From: Bacteroidota bacterium
GTDB taxonomy: Bacteria; Bacteroidota; Bacteroidia; Flavobacteriales_F; PHOS-HE28
Length of the DNA: 18,420 nucleotides
Assembly: GCA_963169595.1 (NCBI GenBank)
Contig: CAUJFM010000117.1
Span: 1-18,420, forward strand
Reading direction: 5' to 3'
This document shows, piece by piece, positions 7,078 through 12,859 of the stretch. A program made the position numbers and the translations under genes. Numbering within the stretch: the stretch's first letter is position 1; each line of letters opens with the position of its first letter. The notes under the pieces were generated by a model, which ran no database searches, was not told the DNA's origin, and was given only the letters and a program-made list of their open reading frames with translations.

Positions 7078-7671
7078 TCAGCCGTGAAAGCGGCCCTTGT
7101 GCACCAGCTCGGACAGCGGTTTGCGCGCTGACCGCACCAGTTCACGGGCGCGAAGGTCCTCCGGCAGTTGGTCGGGGTCGCCGGGGAAGCCCAGCACCGT
7201 GACGCAGACGATATCAAGGGTCTCAGGGATCTGGAAAGCCTGGCGGGTGGCCTCCGCATTGAAGCCACCGAGCAGGTGAAGGCCCATGCCCAGTTCCGTG
7301 GCCTGTGCCGTGAACTGTCCCAGAGCCAGACCCAGGTCATGACGGGCATGGTGGTTGGGCTGGCCGTTGCGCGATAGGTCGCGCATCACCATGTTCACGA
7401 TCAGCACCGGGGCCTTGTCGGCCCAGCTGGCGTTCTTGGGGGATAGGCATGACAACAGGGCCCCGTGCCCCTCGCCTCCCTTCCGCACCACCAGGAAACG
7501 CCAGGGCTGCTCGTTCATGCTGCTGGGCGCCCAGCGCGCTGCCTCGAACAGCAGGTCCAGCTCCTCATCCGTCACCTCCCGGTCGCTGAAGGCCCGCGGG
7601 CTGAAGCGCTCGTTGATGGCGGGCAGAATGTCCTGCGTGCTGCGCCTGGTCCGAAGTGTGGTCTTCATCAT
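7078..7671 (-). CDS. Nitroreductase family protein (FMN-dependent)
   Basis: The 197-residue protein has nitroreductase-family features: an N-terminal RFSPRAFSDREVTDEELDLLFEAARWAPSSMNEQPWRFLVVRK (about 22-64), where the R-F/A-F and PSS-N-QPW elements contact FMN, and a C-terminal LGFPGD (about 155-160) with basic residues after it. Members reduce quinones, nitro compounds or flavins with NAD(P)H; the substrate is not predictable. Two adjacent ATGs (7671 and 7668) are possible starts. The gene follows the MarR regulator on the same strand with a 55-nt gap, which suggests a regulator-effector operon responding to an aromatic or electrophilic compound. It converges on the phosphatase gene with only 7 nt between the stops. 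Confidence 0.9.
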   Translation of the reverse strand: MMKTTLRTRRSTQDILPAINERFSPRAFSDREVTDEELDLLFEAARWAPSSMNEQPWRFLVVRKGGEGHGALLSCLSPKNASWADKAPVLIVNMVMRDLSRNGQPNHHARHDLGLALGQFTAQATELGMGLHLLGGFNAEATRQAFQIPETLDIVCVTVLGFPGDPDQLPEDLRARELVRSARKPLSELVHKGRFHG

Positions 7672-7726
7672 GGTCGGTGGTCGCCTGTTCCGGTGCGCAG
7701 GTGGAACACACCATGCCGGGTAAAGT

Positions 7727-8176
7727 TCATCCCCGCATGCGGTCCAGGCTCTCGTTCAGCTGGGCCGCATCCGCTGCGGTCAACCGGTCCATCAGATCGC
7801 GCATGTCGGCCTTGTTCAGCTCGTCGATGGTGGCCAGCAGCTCCAAGCCCTTGGGGCTGATCCGGACGTACACCACGCGCCGGTCCTCCTCGCACCGCTC
7901 GCGCGCCACCAGTCCCTTGGCGATGAGCTTGTCCGTGAGGCGGGTGGCGTTCGGTGCCCGGTCGATCATGCGCTCCTTCACGCTGTGCATGTTCATCCGG
8001 TCCTTGGCTCCCCGCAGGATGCGCAGGATGTTGTACTGCTGCGGGCTGATGCCGAAGGGCTTGAACAGCGCGACCTGCCGGCTGCGGAACCAATTCGCGG
8101 TGAACAGCACATTGAGCAGGGCCTTGTGTTGTTCGCTCTCGAAGCGGCTCCGCAGTTCCTTGTCGATCCCTGGCAT
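7727..8176 (-). CDS. MarR family transcriptional regulator
   Basis: The 149-residue protein has a MarR architecture: N-terminal dimerisation helix, then a winged helix-turn-helix with SPQQYNILRILRGA (44-57), the recognition helix around MIDRAPNATRLTDKLIAKGLV (70-90), and the conserved wing RERCEEDRRVVYVRISPKG (92-110), where DRR contacts DNA. The C-terminal helices complete the dimer. The ATG at 8176 gives MPGIDKEL and sits 4 nt after an exact -7 element; the frame is open further upstream but would extend across that promoter and operator-like palindrome. The single cysteine (C95) in the wing could make it redox-responsive, though this is only speculation. The nitroreductase gene lies 55 nt downstream and is the likely target besides its own promoter. 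Divergent from the lipoprotein gene. Confidence 0.92.
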   Translation of the reverse strand: MPGIDKELRSRFESEQHKALLNVLFTANWFRSRQVALFKPFGISPQQYNILRILRGAKDRMNMHSVKERMIDRAPNATRLTDKLIAKGLVARERCEEDRRVVYVRISPKGLELLATIDELNKADMRDLMDRLTAADAAQLNESLDRMRG

Positions 8177-8180
8177 GCCG

Positions 8181-8188
8181 CAAAGGTA
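8181..8188 (-). promoter_or_regulatory. -7 promoter element of the MarR-nitroreductase operon
   Basis: On the minus strand the sequence is TACCTTTG, an exact consensus match, followed by CGGC and the ATG at 8176. Spacing 4 nt predicts a leaderless transcript. Confidence 0.65.
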
Positions 8189-8198
8189 AGCCGGTATT

Positions 8199-8214
8199 AT
8201 TTTCCATGGAAGAT
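8199..8214. promoter_or_regulatory. Candidate MarR operator palindrome
   Basis: ATTTTCCA and TGGAAGAT form a 16-bp inverted repeat with one mismatch, containing the perfect 10-mer TTCCATGGAA. It lies 11-26 bp upstream of the marR -7 element, across the expected -33 region, and within the 83-bp divergent spacer. Size and position fit autorepression by a MarR dimer and possibly control of the lipoprotein gene on the other side. Confidence 0.5.
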
Positions 8215-8247
8215 GAGATGGTGGACCGATCGCGCTTCGACCTCTCC

Positions 8248-8255
8248 TACTTTCG
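8248..8255 (+). promoter_or_regulatory. Candidate -7 element of the lipoprotein gene
   Basis: TACTTTCG (7/8 to TAnnTTTG) is followed by CACC and the ATG at 8260. The position supports the 8260 start over the upstream in-frame ATG at 8206. Confidence 0.5.
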
Positions 8256-8259
8256 CACC

Positions 8260-8976
8260 ATGCGGAAGTCATCTGTACTGGGCCTGCTGGCCCTGAGCAC
8301 CTCACTTCTCTTCTCCTGCAACGGCGGCAGCGACGCACCGGAAGGCCAGCCAGCCCCTGCCGGTCCGGCGGCCACCACGCCCGCCCCTGCCCCGGATGCC
8401 TGGGCCGAGCGCGACCGTTGGCAGCAGCCTCAGCAGCTCATCGAGATGATGGGCGGTACGCTGCTCAACATCACCGTGGTGGACCTGTTCGCGGACGATG
8501 GCTACTTCACGGTGAAGCTGCTGGATGCCGGGGCGGACGTGATCGCCGTGGTGAACGAACCCGCCAAGGCCGAGCGACTGGAGGCGCTGAAGAAGGAGCG
8601 CGGGATCCCCGACGACAGGCTCCGCATCCGCCTGGTACCGGTCGGCGATCCGGGACTGGCCCCGGAGGAGGCAGATATGGCCCTGATCACCCACCGCTAT
8701 CGGAGCATCGGCGACAAGGAGGGCTACTTCAAGCTGCTGCGCCGGGGTCTTCGCTATCCCAAGCTGCTGTTCATGCTGGAATGGCCCCAGAAGACCACGG
8801 CCATGGGACCGCCCGCATCGGAGCGGCTCGCCCCGGAGTACGTGATGGAATCGCTGGGGAACGTGGGGTTCACCGACGTGAGCTTTAACGCCGCCGTGAT
8901 CCCCGAGCAGGTCATCTACGTGGCCCACGACCCCATGGACGACATGTCCGGTGACGGCAGCGAGGTGCAGCTGTGA
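8260..8976 (+). CDS. Lipoprotein of the exported SAM-methyltransferase-like family, degenerate motif I
   Basis: The 238-residue protein begins with a lipoprotein signal (MRKSSVLGLLALSTSLLFSC, lipobox LFSC, Cys20), then an A/P-rich linker (about 26-48). From residue 50 (ERDRWQQPQQLIEMMGG) onward it follows the exported methyltransferase-domain family common in Bacteroidota, whose members start with a W-Q-P/VI segment and then a Rossmann fold. Motif I, normally D-x-G-x-G-x-G, is DLFADDG at 75-81, so two of three glycines are replaced (F77, D79). Later family landmarks remain: RLVPVGDP (124-131), EADMALITHRYRSI (137-150), EYVMESLGNVGFTDV (193-207). It probably faces the periplasm, where SAM is not expected. 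I read it as a catalytically inactive or repurposed fold. The start at 8260 gives a proper lipobox and a matching promoter; 8206 would put 18 charged residues in front of the signal. Divergent from marR. Confidence 0.75.
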   Translation: MRKSSVLGLLALSTSLLFSCNGGSDAPEGQPAPAGPAATTPAPAPDAWAERDRWQQPQQLIEMMGGTLLNITVVDLFADDGYFTVKLLDAGADVIAVVNEPAKAERLEALKKERGIPDDRLRIRLVPVGDPGLAPEEADMALITHRYRSIGDKEGYFKLLRRGLRYPKLLFMLEWPQKTTAMGPPASERLAPEYVMESLGNVGFTDVSFNAAVIPEQVIYVAHDPMDDMSGDGSEVQL

Positions 8977-8988
8977 ACCGGTCGCGGA

Positions 8989-9405
8989 TCAGCCCCGCTT
9001 GACCTGCTTCTCCAATTCCTCGGCGGTCAGTTGCACGCCCTTGTAGGAGAAGAACAGGTTCGCCCAGATGATCTTGGACAGGGCGTACATCCACGGTCCC
9101 AAGGTGAACAGACCGGTCAGGCTCAGCGTGGCAAGGAGCCAGAGCGGCGCTTCGGCATAGAGGACCTGGGTGGCCACATAGATGGTCACGAACAACGCCA
9201 CGGCAAGGGCATACGCCACGTACATCCCGCCGTAGTAGAAGCCCGGCTCTGGCGTGTACTTGCGATGGCAGACCGGGCAATGGTCCAACAGGTCGCCTGC
9301 CTTGGACAAGTTGTAAGGGTTGTTGTCCACGAAGAACTGCCCCTCTTGGCAATGCGGACAGGTCTTGTGGATGATGCTGTAGGCCTTGGTGCCTTTCTTG
9401 AACAT
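8989..9405 (-). CDS. DUF983 family membrane protein with zinc ribbon
   Basis: The 138-residue protein has two CxxC pairs in its N-terminal third (C16-P-H-C19 and C43-P-V-C46), consistent with a small zinc ribbon, followed by two membrane segments (about 58-82 starting FYYGGMYVAYALAVAL, and 87-110). This arrangement is characteristic of DUF983 proteins, frequent in Bacteroidota and Alphaproteobacteria and without a settled function. The ATG at 9405 lies 4 nt after an exact -7 element, so although MsrA ends just upstream (45-nt gap) the gene probably has its own promoter. Its stop is 12 nt from that of the convergent lipoprotein gene. Confidence 0.88.
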   Translation of the reverse strand: MFKKGTKAYSIIHKTCPHCQEGQFFVDNNPYNLSKAGDLLDHCPVCHRKYTPEPGFYYGGMYVAYALAVALFVTIYVATQVLYAEAPLWLLATLSLTGLFTLGPWMYALSKIIWANLFFSYKGVQLTAEELEKQVKRG

Positions 9406-9409
9406 GGCA

Positions 9410-9417
9410 CAAAGGTA
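9410..9417 (-). promoter_or_regulatory. -7 promoter element of the DUF983 gene
   Basis: Minus-strand TACCTTTG matches the consensus exactly and is followed by TGCC and the ATG at 9405, the same 4-nt spacing as marR and the lipoprotein gene. Confidence 0.65.
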
Positions 9418-9450
9418 CCTCGACCGATCCGGATCACGTGGTGATGAAGG

Positions 9451-10125
9451 TCACCGCCCCTGGGGCTTCAGCTTGTTCGCGAACACCTTGCGAAACTTCT
9501 CGAGCTTGGGGCGGATGACCATCTGGCAATAGCCCTGTTCCCCGTTCTCGGCGTAGTAGTTCTGGTGATAGTCCTCGGCAACGTAGAAGGTGGTCGCCGG
9601 AGTGATCTCCGTGACGATGGGGCCGCGGAACGCTCCGCTCCGGTCCAGTTCGGCCTTGTAATGCTCGGCCCGCTGGCGTTGCAGGTCGTTGTGGTAGAAC
9701 ACCGCTGAACGGTACTGCGTGCCCACGTCGGCGCCCTGGCGGTTCAAGGTGGTGGGGTCATGGGTCTGCCAGAACACCTCCAGGATCTCGTCCACGCTCA
9801 CCACCGCCGGGTCGAACACGACCTGCGCCACCTCGGCATGCCCGGTCGTGCCGGCACAGACCTCCTTGTAGGACGGGTTCTTCACATGGCCGCCCATGTA
9901 TCCGGAGGTCACCGAGACCACCCCGTTCAATTCCTGGAAAACAGCCTCCACGCACCAGAAGCATCCGGCGCCGAGCGTAATGGTATCCATGTTGGCAAGG
10001 TTGATCACCGCGGTTCCTGCTGGCGTGTCCGAGGATGCCCTTTCAGCTGCCGGCTGGCCCGAGCAGGAGATCGCGAGCAGACCGGTGAGGCAGGTGGCGA
10101 AGGTCGGTGAAGTGCAGGAACGCAT
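9451..10125 (-). CDS. msrA: Peptide methionine-S-sulfoxide reductase MsrA, lipoprotein form
   Basis: The 224-residue product carries the MsrA active site GCFWCVE (54-60; nucleophile Cys55), followed by SVTSGYMGG, GHAEVAQVVFDP, HDPTTLNRQGADVGTQYRS and EDYHQNYY, the usual conserved series. A cysteine in EQGYC near the C-terminus is the likely resolving residue. The N-terminus (MRSCTSPTFATCLTGLLAISC) looks like a lipoprotein signal with lipobox AISC and Cys21, which predicts export and repair of oxidised methionine (S-epimer) in envelope proteins instead of the cytoplasm. The ATG at 10125 is chosen because it yields this signal; an internal ATG (M46) would give a cytosolic enzyme and remains an alternative. 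It lies 34 nt after the DNA methyltransferase gene on the same strand. No MsrB domain is fused. Confidence 0.95.
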   Translation of the reverse strand: MRSCTSPTFATCLTGLLAISCSGQPAAERASSDTPAGTAVINLANMDTITLGAGCFWCVEAVFQELNGVVSVTSGYMGGHVKNPSYKEVCAGTTGHAEVAQVVFDPAVVSVDEILEVFWQTHDPTTLNRQGADVGTQYRSAVFYHNDLQRQRAEHYKAELDRSGAFRGPIVTEITPATTFYVAEDYHQNYYAENGEQGYCQMVIRPKLEKFRKVFANKLKPQGR

Positions 10126-10159
10126 GGGCCTATCAGAACAGGAGGTACACCGGAAATGT

Positions 10160-11428
10160 TCAACGGGCCGCCGCTGCGGTGTGGAGCAGTTCCCGTCCGA
10201 TGCGTTCAACGACGCCCACCACCAGTGCATTGCCCATGAAGAAGGCCCGCCACGTATCGCTCACGCCGGCGGTGTGGTCGTCCGGGAACATGTTCAGGCG
10301 CTCCAGCTCCACAGGGGTCAGCCGACGGTAGCGTCCATCCTCCGTGGCCACCACATGCTTGAAGCGGGAGGCGCCGCGTCCACCCTCCCCGGTGATGATG
10401 GTGCGTGCCGGGCGGTCCTGGGGGTCGGGGAAGGCCATCGCCCCTTCGGAATAGGCGTATTGATGTCCGGAAGACCGGTCGGTCCGTGATTCTTTCTTGG
10501 CCCCTTTCAGGTAGCGCCATTGTTTGAGCTCCGCGCGCTTGATGAAGAAGTCCTCAGGCACCTCCTTGGCGGGCAGCAGCACGTCGCCCAAGGTGGTGGC
10601 CGGGCCGTGGTGGTCGGCTTCGGTGCGCAGGGTCGTCACCCGGCCGTTCACCATCAGTCCGGTGTTCAGGAACGGTGTCGGTCCCCCACCCACTCCGAAG
10701 GTGGAGGAGAGCGTGGAGAGCTCCTTGGCGATGGAGAACCCCGAGGTGGATCTGATCGCGCGGCAAGGGAGGGCCCGTGCCATCGTTCCGCTCTCGGTGA
10801 GCCACTCCACCTGGTCGCCGTCCAGGATCTTCCCGTAGGCGTTGGTCGAGCGGTGATAGCCCAGCAGGAAGACGCGGCGCCTCCGTTGGGGCATGCCGTA
10901 GTCGGCGGCGTTCACCACCCGCCATTCCACCGCATAGCCCAGTTGGTCCAGGGAACGCAGCATCACGGCCAGGTCCCGGCCTCGTTGCTTCACTGGTGAG
11001 CTCAGCAACCGGTCCACGTTCTCCAGAAAGAGGTAGGGCGGCGGGGTGGCGCTTTCCTGGATGATCCGATGGATCTGCCACCACAACACCCCTTTCTTGC
11101 CGACCAACCCCTTGGAGTTGCGCAACGTGCTGGCCACGGAATAATCCTGACACGGGAAGCCACCCACCAGCAGGTCATGGGCGGGGATCTGGGAGGCGGG
11201 GACCGTGGCAATGTCCGCGTTCAGGTGGTGTTCCCCCCCGAACCGGGCCACATAGATGTCCGAGGCATGCTGACGCCGCTTGCCGGGCTCCCACTGGTTG
11301 CTGAACACCACCTCAAAGGCGCCGTCCTTGCCGGAGGCCCGCTCCAAGCCCAGGCGGAAACCACCAACACCGGCGAACAGCTCGGCCACGCGGAGGGTCC
11401 CGGTCGGTCGGGCCTTTGTCCTTTTCAT
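10160..11428 (-). CDS. DNA (cytosine-5-)-methyltransferase, apparently solitary
   Basis: The 422-residue enzyme has the ordered C5-methyltransferase motifs: I ELFAGVGGF (16-24), IV GGFPCQDYS (89-97, catalytic Cys93), VI ENVDRLL (136-142), VIII QRRRR (181-185), and at the C-terminus RRLTPVELERLNMFPD (motif IX) and GNALVV (motif X). The stretch between motif VIII and IX, roughly 195-370, is the target-recognition region, so the recognised sequence cannot be read. The enzyme transfers a methyl group from SAM to C5 of cytosine in a specific DNA site. ATG 11428 is preferred over a GTG immediately before it. A -7-like element lies 10 nt upstream. Neighbours are a tRNA and msrA; no restriction endonuclease or nicking (Vsr) gene is visible, so it may be an orphan or a relic of a restriction system. 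Length and motif order appear complete. Confidence 0.95.
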   Translation of the reverse strand: MKRTKARPTGTLRVAELFAGVGGFRLGLERASGKDGAFEVVFSNQWEPGKRRQHASDIYVARFGGEHHLNADIATVPASQIPAHDLLVGGFPCQDYSVASTLRNSKGLVGKKGVLWWQIHRIIQESATPPPYLFLENVDRLLSSPVKQRGRDLAVMLRSLDQLGYAVEWRVVNAADYGMPQRRRRVFLLGYHRSTNAYGKILDGDQVEWLTESGTMARALPCRAIRSTSGFSIAKELSTLSSTFGVGGGPTPFLNTGLMVNGRVTTLRTEADHHGPATTLGDVLLPAKEVPEDFFIKRAELKQWRYLKGAKKESRTDRSSGHQYAYSEGAMAFPDPQDRPARTIITGEGGRGASRFKHVVATEDGRYRRLTPVELERLNMFPDDHTAGVSDTWRAFFMGNALVVGVVERIGRELLHTAAAAR

Positions 11429-11438
11429 CACGGCGGGC

Positions 11439-11446
11439 CGAACATA
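11439..11446 (-). promoter_or_regulatory. Candidate -7 element of the DNA methyltransferase gene
   Basis: Minus-strand TATGTTCG (7/8) precedes the ATG at 11428 by 10 nt and lies downstream of the tRNA-Gly terminator. Confidence 0.4.
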
Positions 11447-11527
11447 GTGCGGCGGCCGGGCTCACATTCAGAACCGATTGACGGGTGCATCAACCTTCGC
11501 GTGTGGACAGACCACTTCGTGGAAATG

Positions 11528-11555
11528 GAAAAGGACGGTCGCTGCCGTCCTTTTC
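11528..11555 (-). terminator. Terminator of tRNA-Gly
   Basis: GAAAAGGACGG (11528-11538) and CCGTCCTTTTC (11545-11555) form an 11-bp stem with a 6-nt loop, located 4 nt past the tRNA 3' end on the minus strand. The T-rich arm supplies the U tract. Confidence 0.8.
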
Positions 11556-11559
11556 ATCG

Positions 11560-11632
11560 AGCGGGAGACGGGATTCGAACCCGCGACATTCAGCTTGGGA
11601 AGCTGATGCTCTACCAACTGAGCTACTCCCGC
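11560..11632 (-). tRNA. tRNA-Gly (anticodon CCC)
   Basis: On the minus strand the acceptor arms GCGGGAG and CTCCCGC pair fully. The D arm is GCTC/GAGC, the anticodon arm TCAGC-TTCCCAA-GCTGA with anticodon CCC, and the T arm carries GTTCGAATC. The discriminator base is T, as expected for tRNA-Gly. CCA is not encoded. It decodes GGG, useful in this GC-rich genome. It is transcribed from a promoter about 100 nt upstream and followed by a strong hairpin. Confidence 0.97.
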
Positions 11633-11732
11633 CTGTTCTTCGGTGAGCGCTCCAACTGGCATTCCACCGTTCGGCGTAGGACCAGTTGGGGACATTCCAC
11701 CAACCACTGAACAGGTAACCTGAACAGCGGGG

Positions 11733-11740
11733 CAAAAGTA
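11733..11740 (-). promoter_or_regulatory. Promoter of tRNA-Gly
   Basis: Minus-strand TACTTTTG is an exact TAnnTTTG match, and a TTTG lies 18 nt further upstream (in the plus-strand CAAA near 11759-11762), which suits the -33 element. The roughly 95-nt leader before the tRNA contains an inverted repeat CCAACTGG/CCAGTTGG (11652-11659, 11682-11689) and the direct repeat CATTCCACC (11660-11668, 11693-11701). Confidence 0.65.
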
Positions 11741-11779
11741 TGCGAGGGACCGTTCCAACAAACGGAGGCCGGTCCCGTC

Positions 11780-11848
11780 CTTAACCTATATTTGAATAAG
11801 ACTTAACACCAACAGGGCATCGTGCCGCCGACCTTTGCGGCACTTAAC
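11780..11848 (+). promoter_or_regulatory. Promoter and repeated CTTAAC sites upstream of the response regulator
   Basis: TATATTTG (11787-11794) is an exact -7 match, giving a leader of about 60 nt. CTTAAC occurs three times, at 11780-11785, 11802-11807 and 11843-11848; the first two are 22 bp apart (two helical turns) and flank the -7 element, and copies two and three share ACTTAACAC. The leader also contains a GTGCCGC/GCGGCAC hairpin (11822-11828 with 11837-11843). Direct repeats of this kind are typical of PhoB/OmpR binding, so autoregulation is plausible. Confidence 0.45.
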
Positions 11849-11859
11849 ACGGGAACCGA

Positions 11860-12546
11860 ATGAGCGGAGCGTTGGCGCAGAAGGTGTTGCTGGTGGATGA
11901 CGAACCCGATATCGTCGAATTGCTCAAGTACAACCTGGAGCGCGAAGGTTACCAGGTGTCGACCGCGCTGAACGGCCGGGATGCCCTCAAGGTGGCCAAG
12001 GCCGACAGGCCTGACCTGATCGTGCTGGACATCATGATGCCCGGCATGGACGGTGTGGAGGTCTGCAACCAGTTGCGTCAGCTTCCAGAGTTCAAGCATA
12101 CGCTGATCACCTTCCTTTCCGCTCGCGGTGAGGATTACTCGCAGATCGCCGGGTTCGAGGCCGGTGCGGATGATTACATCACCAAGCCGGTCCGTCCGAA
12201 GGTGTTCATCAGCAAGGTGAAGGCCCTGCTCAAGCGCAGCAATGCCGACCGGCCGGATGGGCAGGTGATGGAGGCCAATGGCGTGAAGGTGGACCTGGAG
12301 AAGGTGATGGTGCAGGTGGGCGACAAGGAGATGCAGCTCCCCAAGAAGGAGTTCGAGCTGCTCGTGCTCTTGATGAGCAAGCCGGGCAAGGTCTTCAAGC
12401 GCGACGAGATCTACGGCCAGATCTGGGGCAACGAGCTCTTCGTGGGCGATCGCACCATCGACGTGCATATCCGCAAGCTGCGTGAGAAGATCGGCGAGGA
12501 CCGGATCAAGACCGTGAAGGGCATCGGTTACAAGTTCGACGCGTAG
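11860..12546 (+). CDS. OmpR/PhoB-family response regulator
   Basis: The 228-residue protein has an N-terminal receiver domain (about 8-125) with the acidic pair D13-D14, phospho-acceptor D57 in LIVLDIMMPGMDG, S87 in FLSARG and K109 in YITKP. A winged-helix DNA-binding domain follows (about 135-226), with the recognition and wing region RTIDVHIRKLREKIGEDRIKTVKGIGYKFD, typical of the OmpR/PhoB subfamily. It would bind tandem direct repeats when phosphorylated. No histidine kinase is adjacent: the gene is flanked by tRNAs, so its partner is encoded elsewhere. ATG 11860 gives MSGALAQKVLLVDDEP; the short extension before KVLLVDD is normal. The target genes and signal are not evident. PhoB itself is possible but not demonstrable. 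Confidence 0.95.
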   Translation: MSGALAQKVLLVDDEPDIVELLKYNLEREGYQVSTALNGRDALKVAKADRPDLIVLDIMMPGMDGVEVCNQLRQLPEFKHTLITFLSARGEDYSQIAGFEAGADDYITKPVRPKVFISKVKALLKRSNADRPDGQVMEANGVKVDLEKVMVQVGDKEMQLPKKEFELLVLLMSKPGKVFKRDEIYGQIWGNELFVGDRTIDVHIRKLREKIGEDRIKTVKGIGYKFDA

Positions 12547-12562
12547 GGTCCATTATCCCTTC

Positions 12563-12570
12563 TATATTTG
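12563..12570 (+). promoter_or_regulatory. Promoter of tRNA-Pro
   Basis: TATATTTG is an exact -7 match located 43 nt before the tRNA and 16 nt after the response-regulator stop, so the tRNA is probably transcribed independently. Confidence 0.7.
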
Positions 12571-12613
12571 CGGCCCCTTGCAGGTTACATCCCGTTCTGC
12601 AAGGCGGATCGTT

Positions 12614-12691
<78 letters not shown>

Positions 12692-12696
12692 GACCT

Positions 12697-12727
12697 AGCC
12701 CTGGTGACGAAGTCACCGGGGCTTTTT
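12697..12727 (+). terminator. Terminator of tRNA-Pro
   Basis: AGCCCTGGTGAC (12697-12708) pairs with GTCACCGGGGCT (12712-12723) over 12 bp with one G-T pair and a GAA loop, followed by a run of five T. Confidence 0.9.
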
Positions 12728-12730
12728 CGT

Positions 12731-12859
12731 GCCCGCCCGAGCTAAGCGCAGCTTGAGCGAGGCCGGGCATGAAAAAGCCCGACGATGCGAAGCAGCGTCC
12801 AGGGCTTTGGTCCGAGGCCTCCCCCTCTAGGATAGCCCGTCCCCGGGCAATCCTCAATT
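12731..12859. repeat. Structured tandem repeat, unit 1
   Basis: First of two adjacent copies with a 129-bp period, starting GCCCGCCCGAGCTAAGCG. Three potential hairpins are seen: A, GCCCG (12731-12735) with CGGGC (12764-12768); B, AAAGCCC-GACG-a-TGC (12774-12788) with GCA-g-CGTC-ca-GGGCTTT (12792-12808) around a GAA loop; C, GCCCG (12835-12839) with CGGGC (12844-12848). No gene is evident in it; reading frames across it on either strand also cross the tRNA and are not credible. Confidence 0.8.

Noticed and set aside
7672..7726. Separate promoter for the nitroreductase gene
   Set aside because: No convincing TAnnTTTG at a sensible distance; co-transcription with marR explains the arrangement better.
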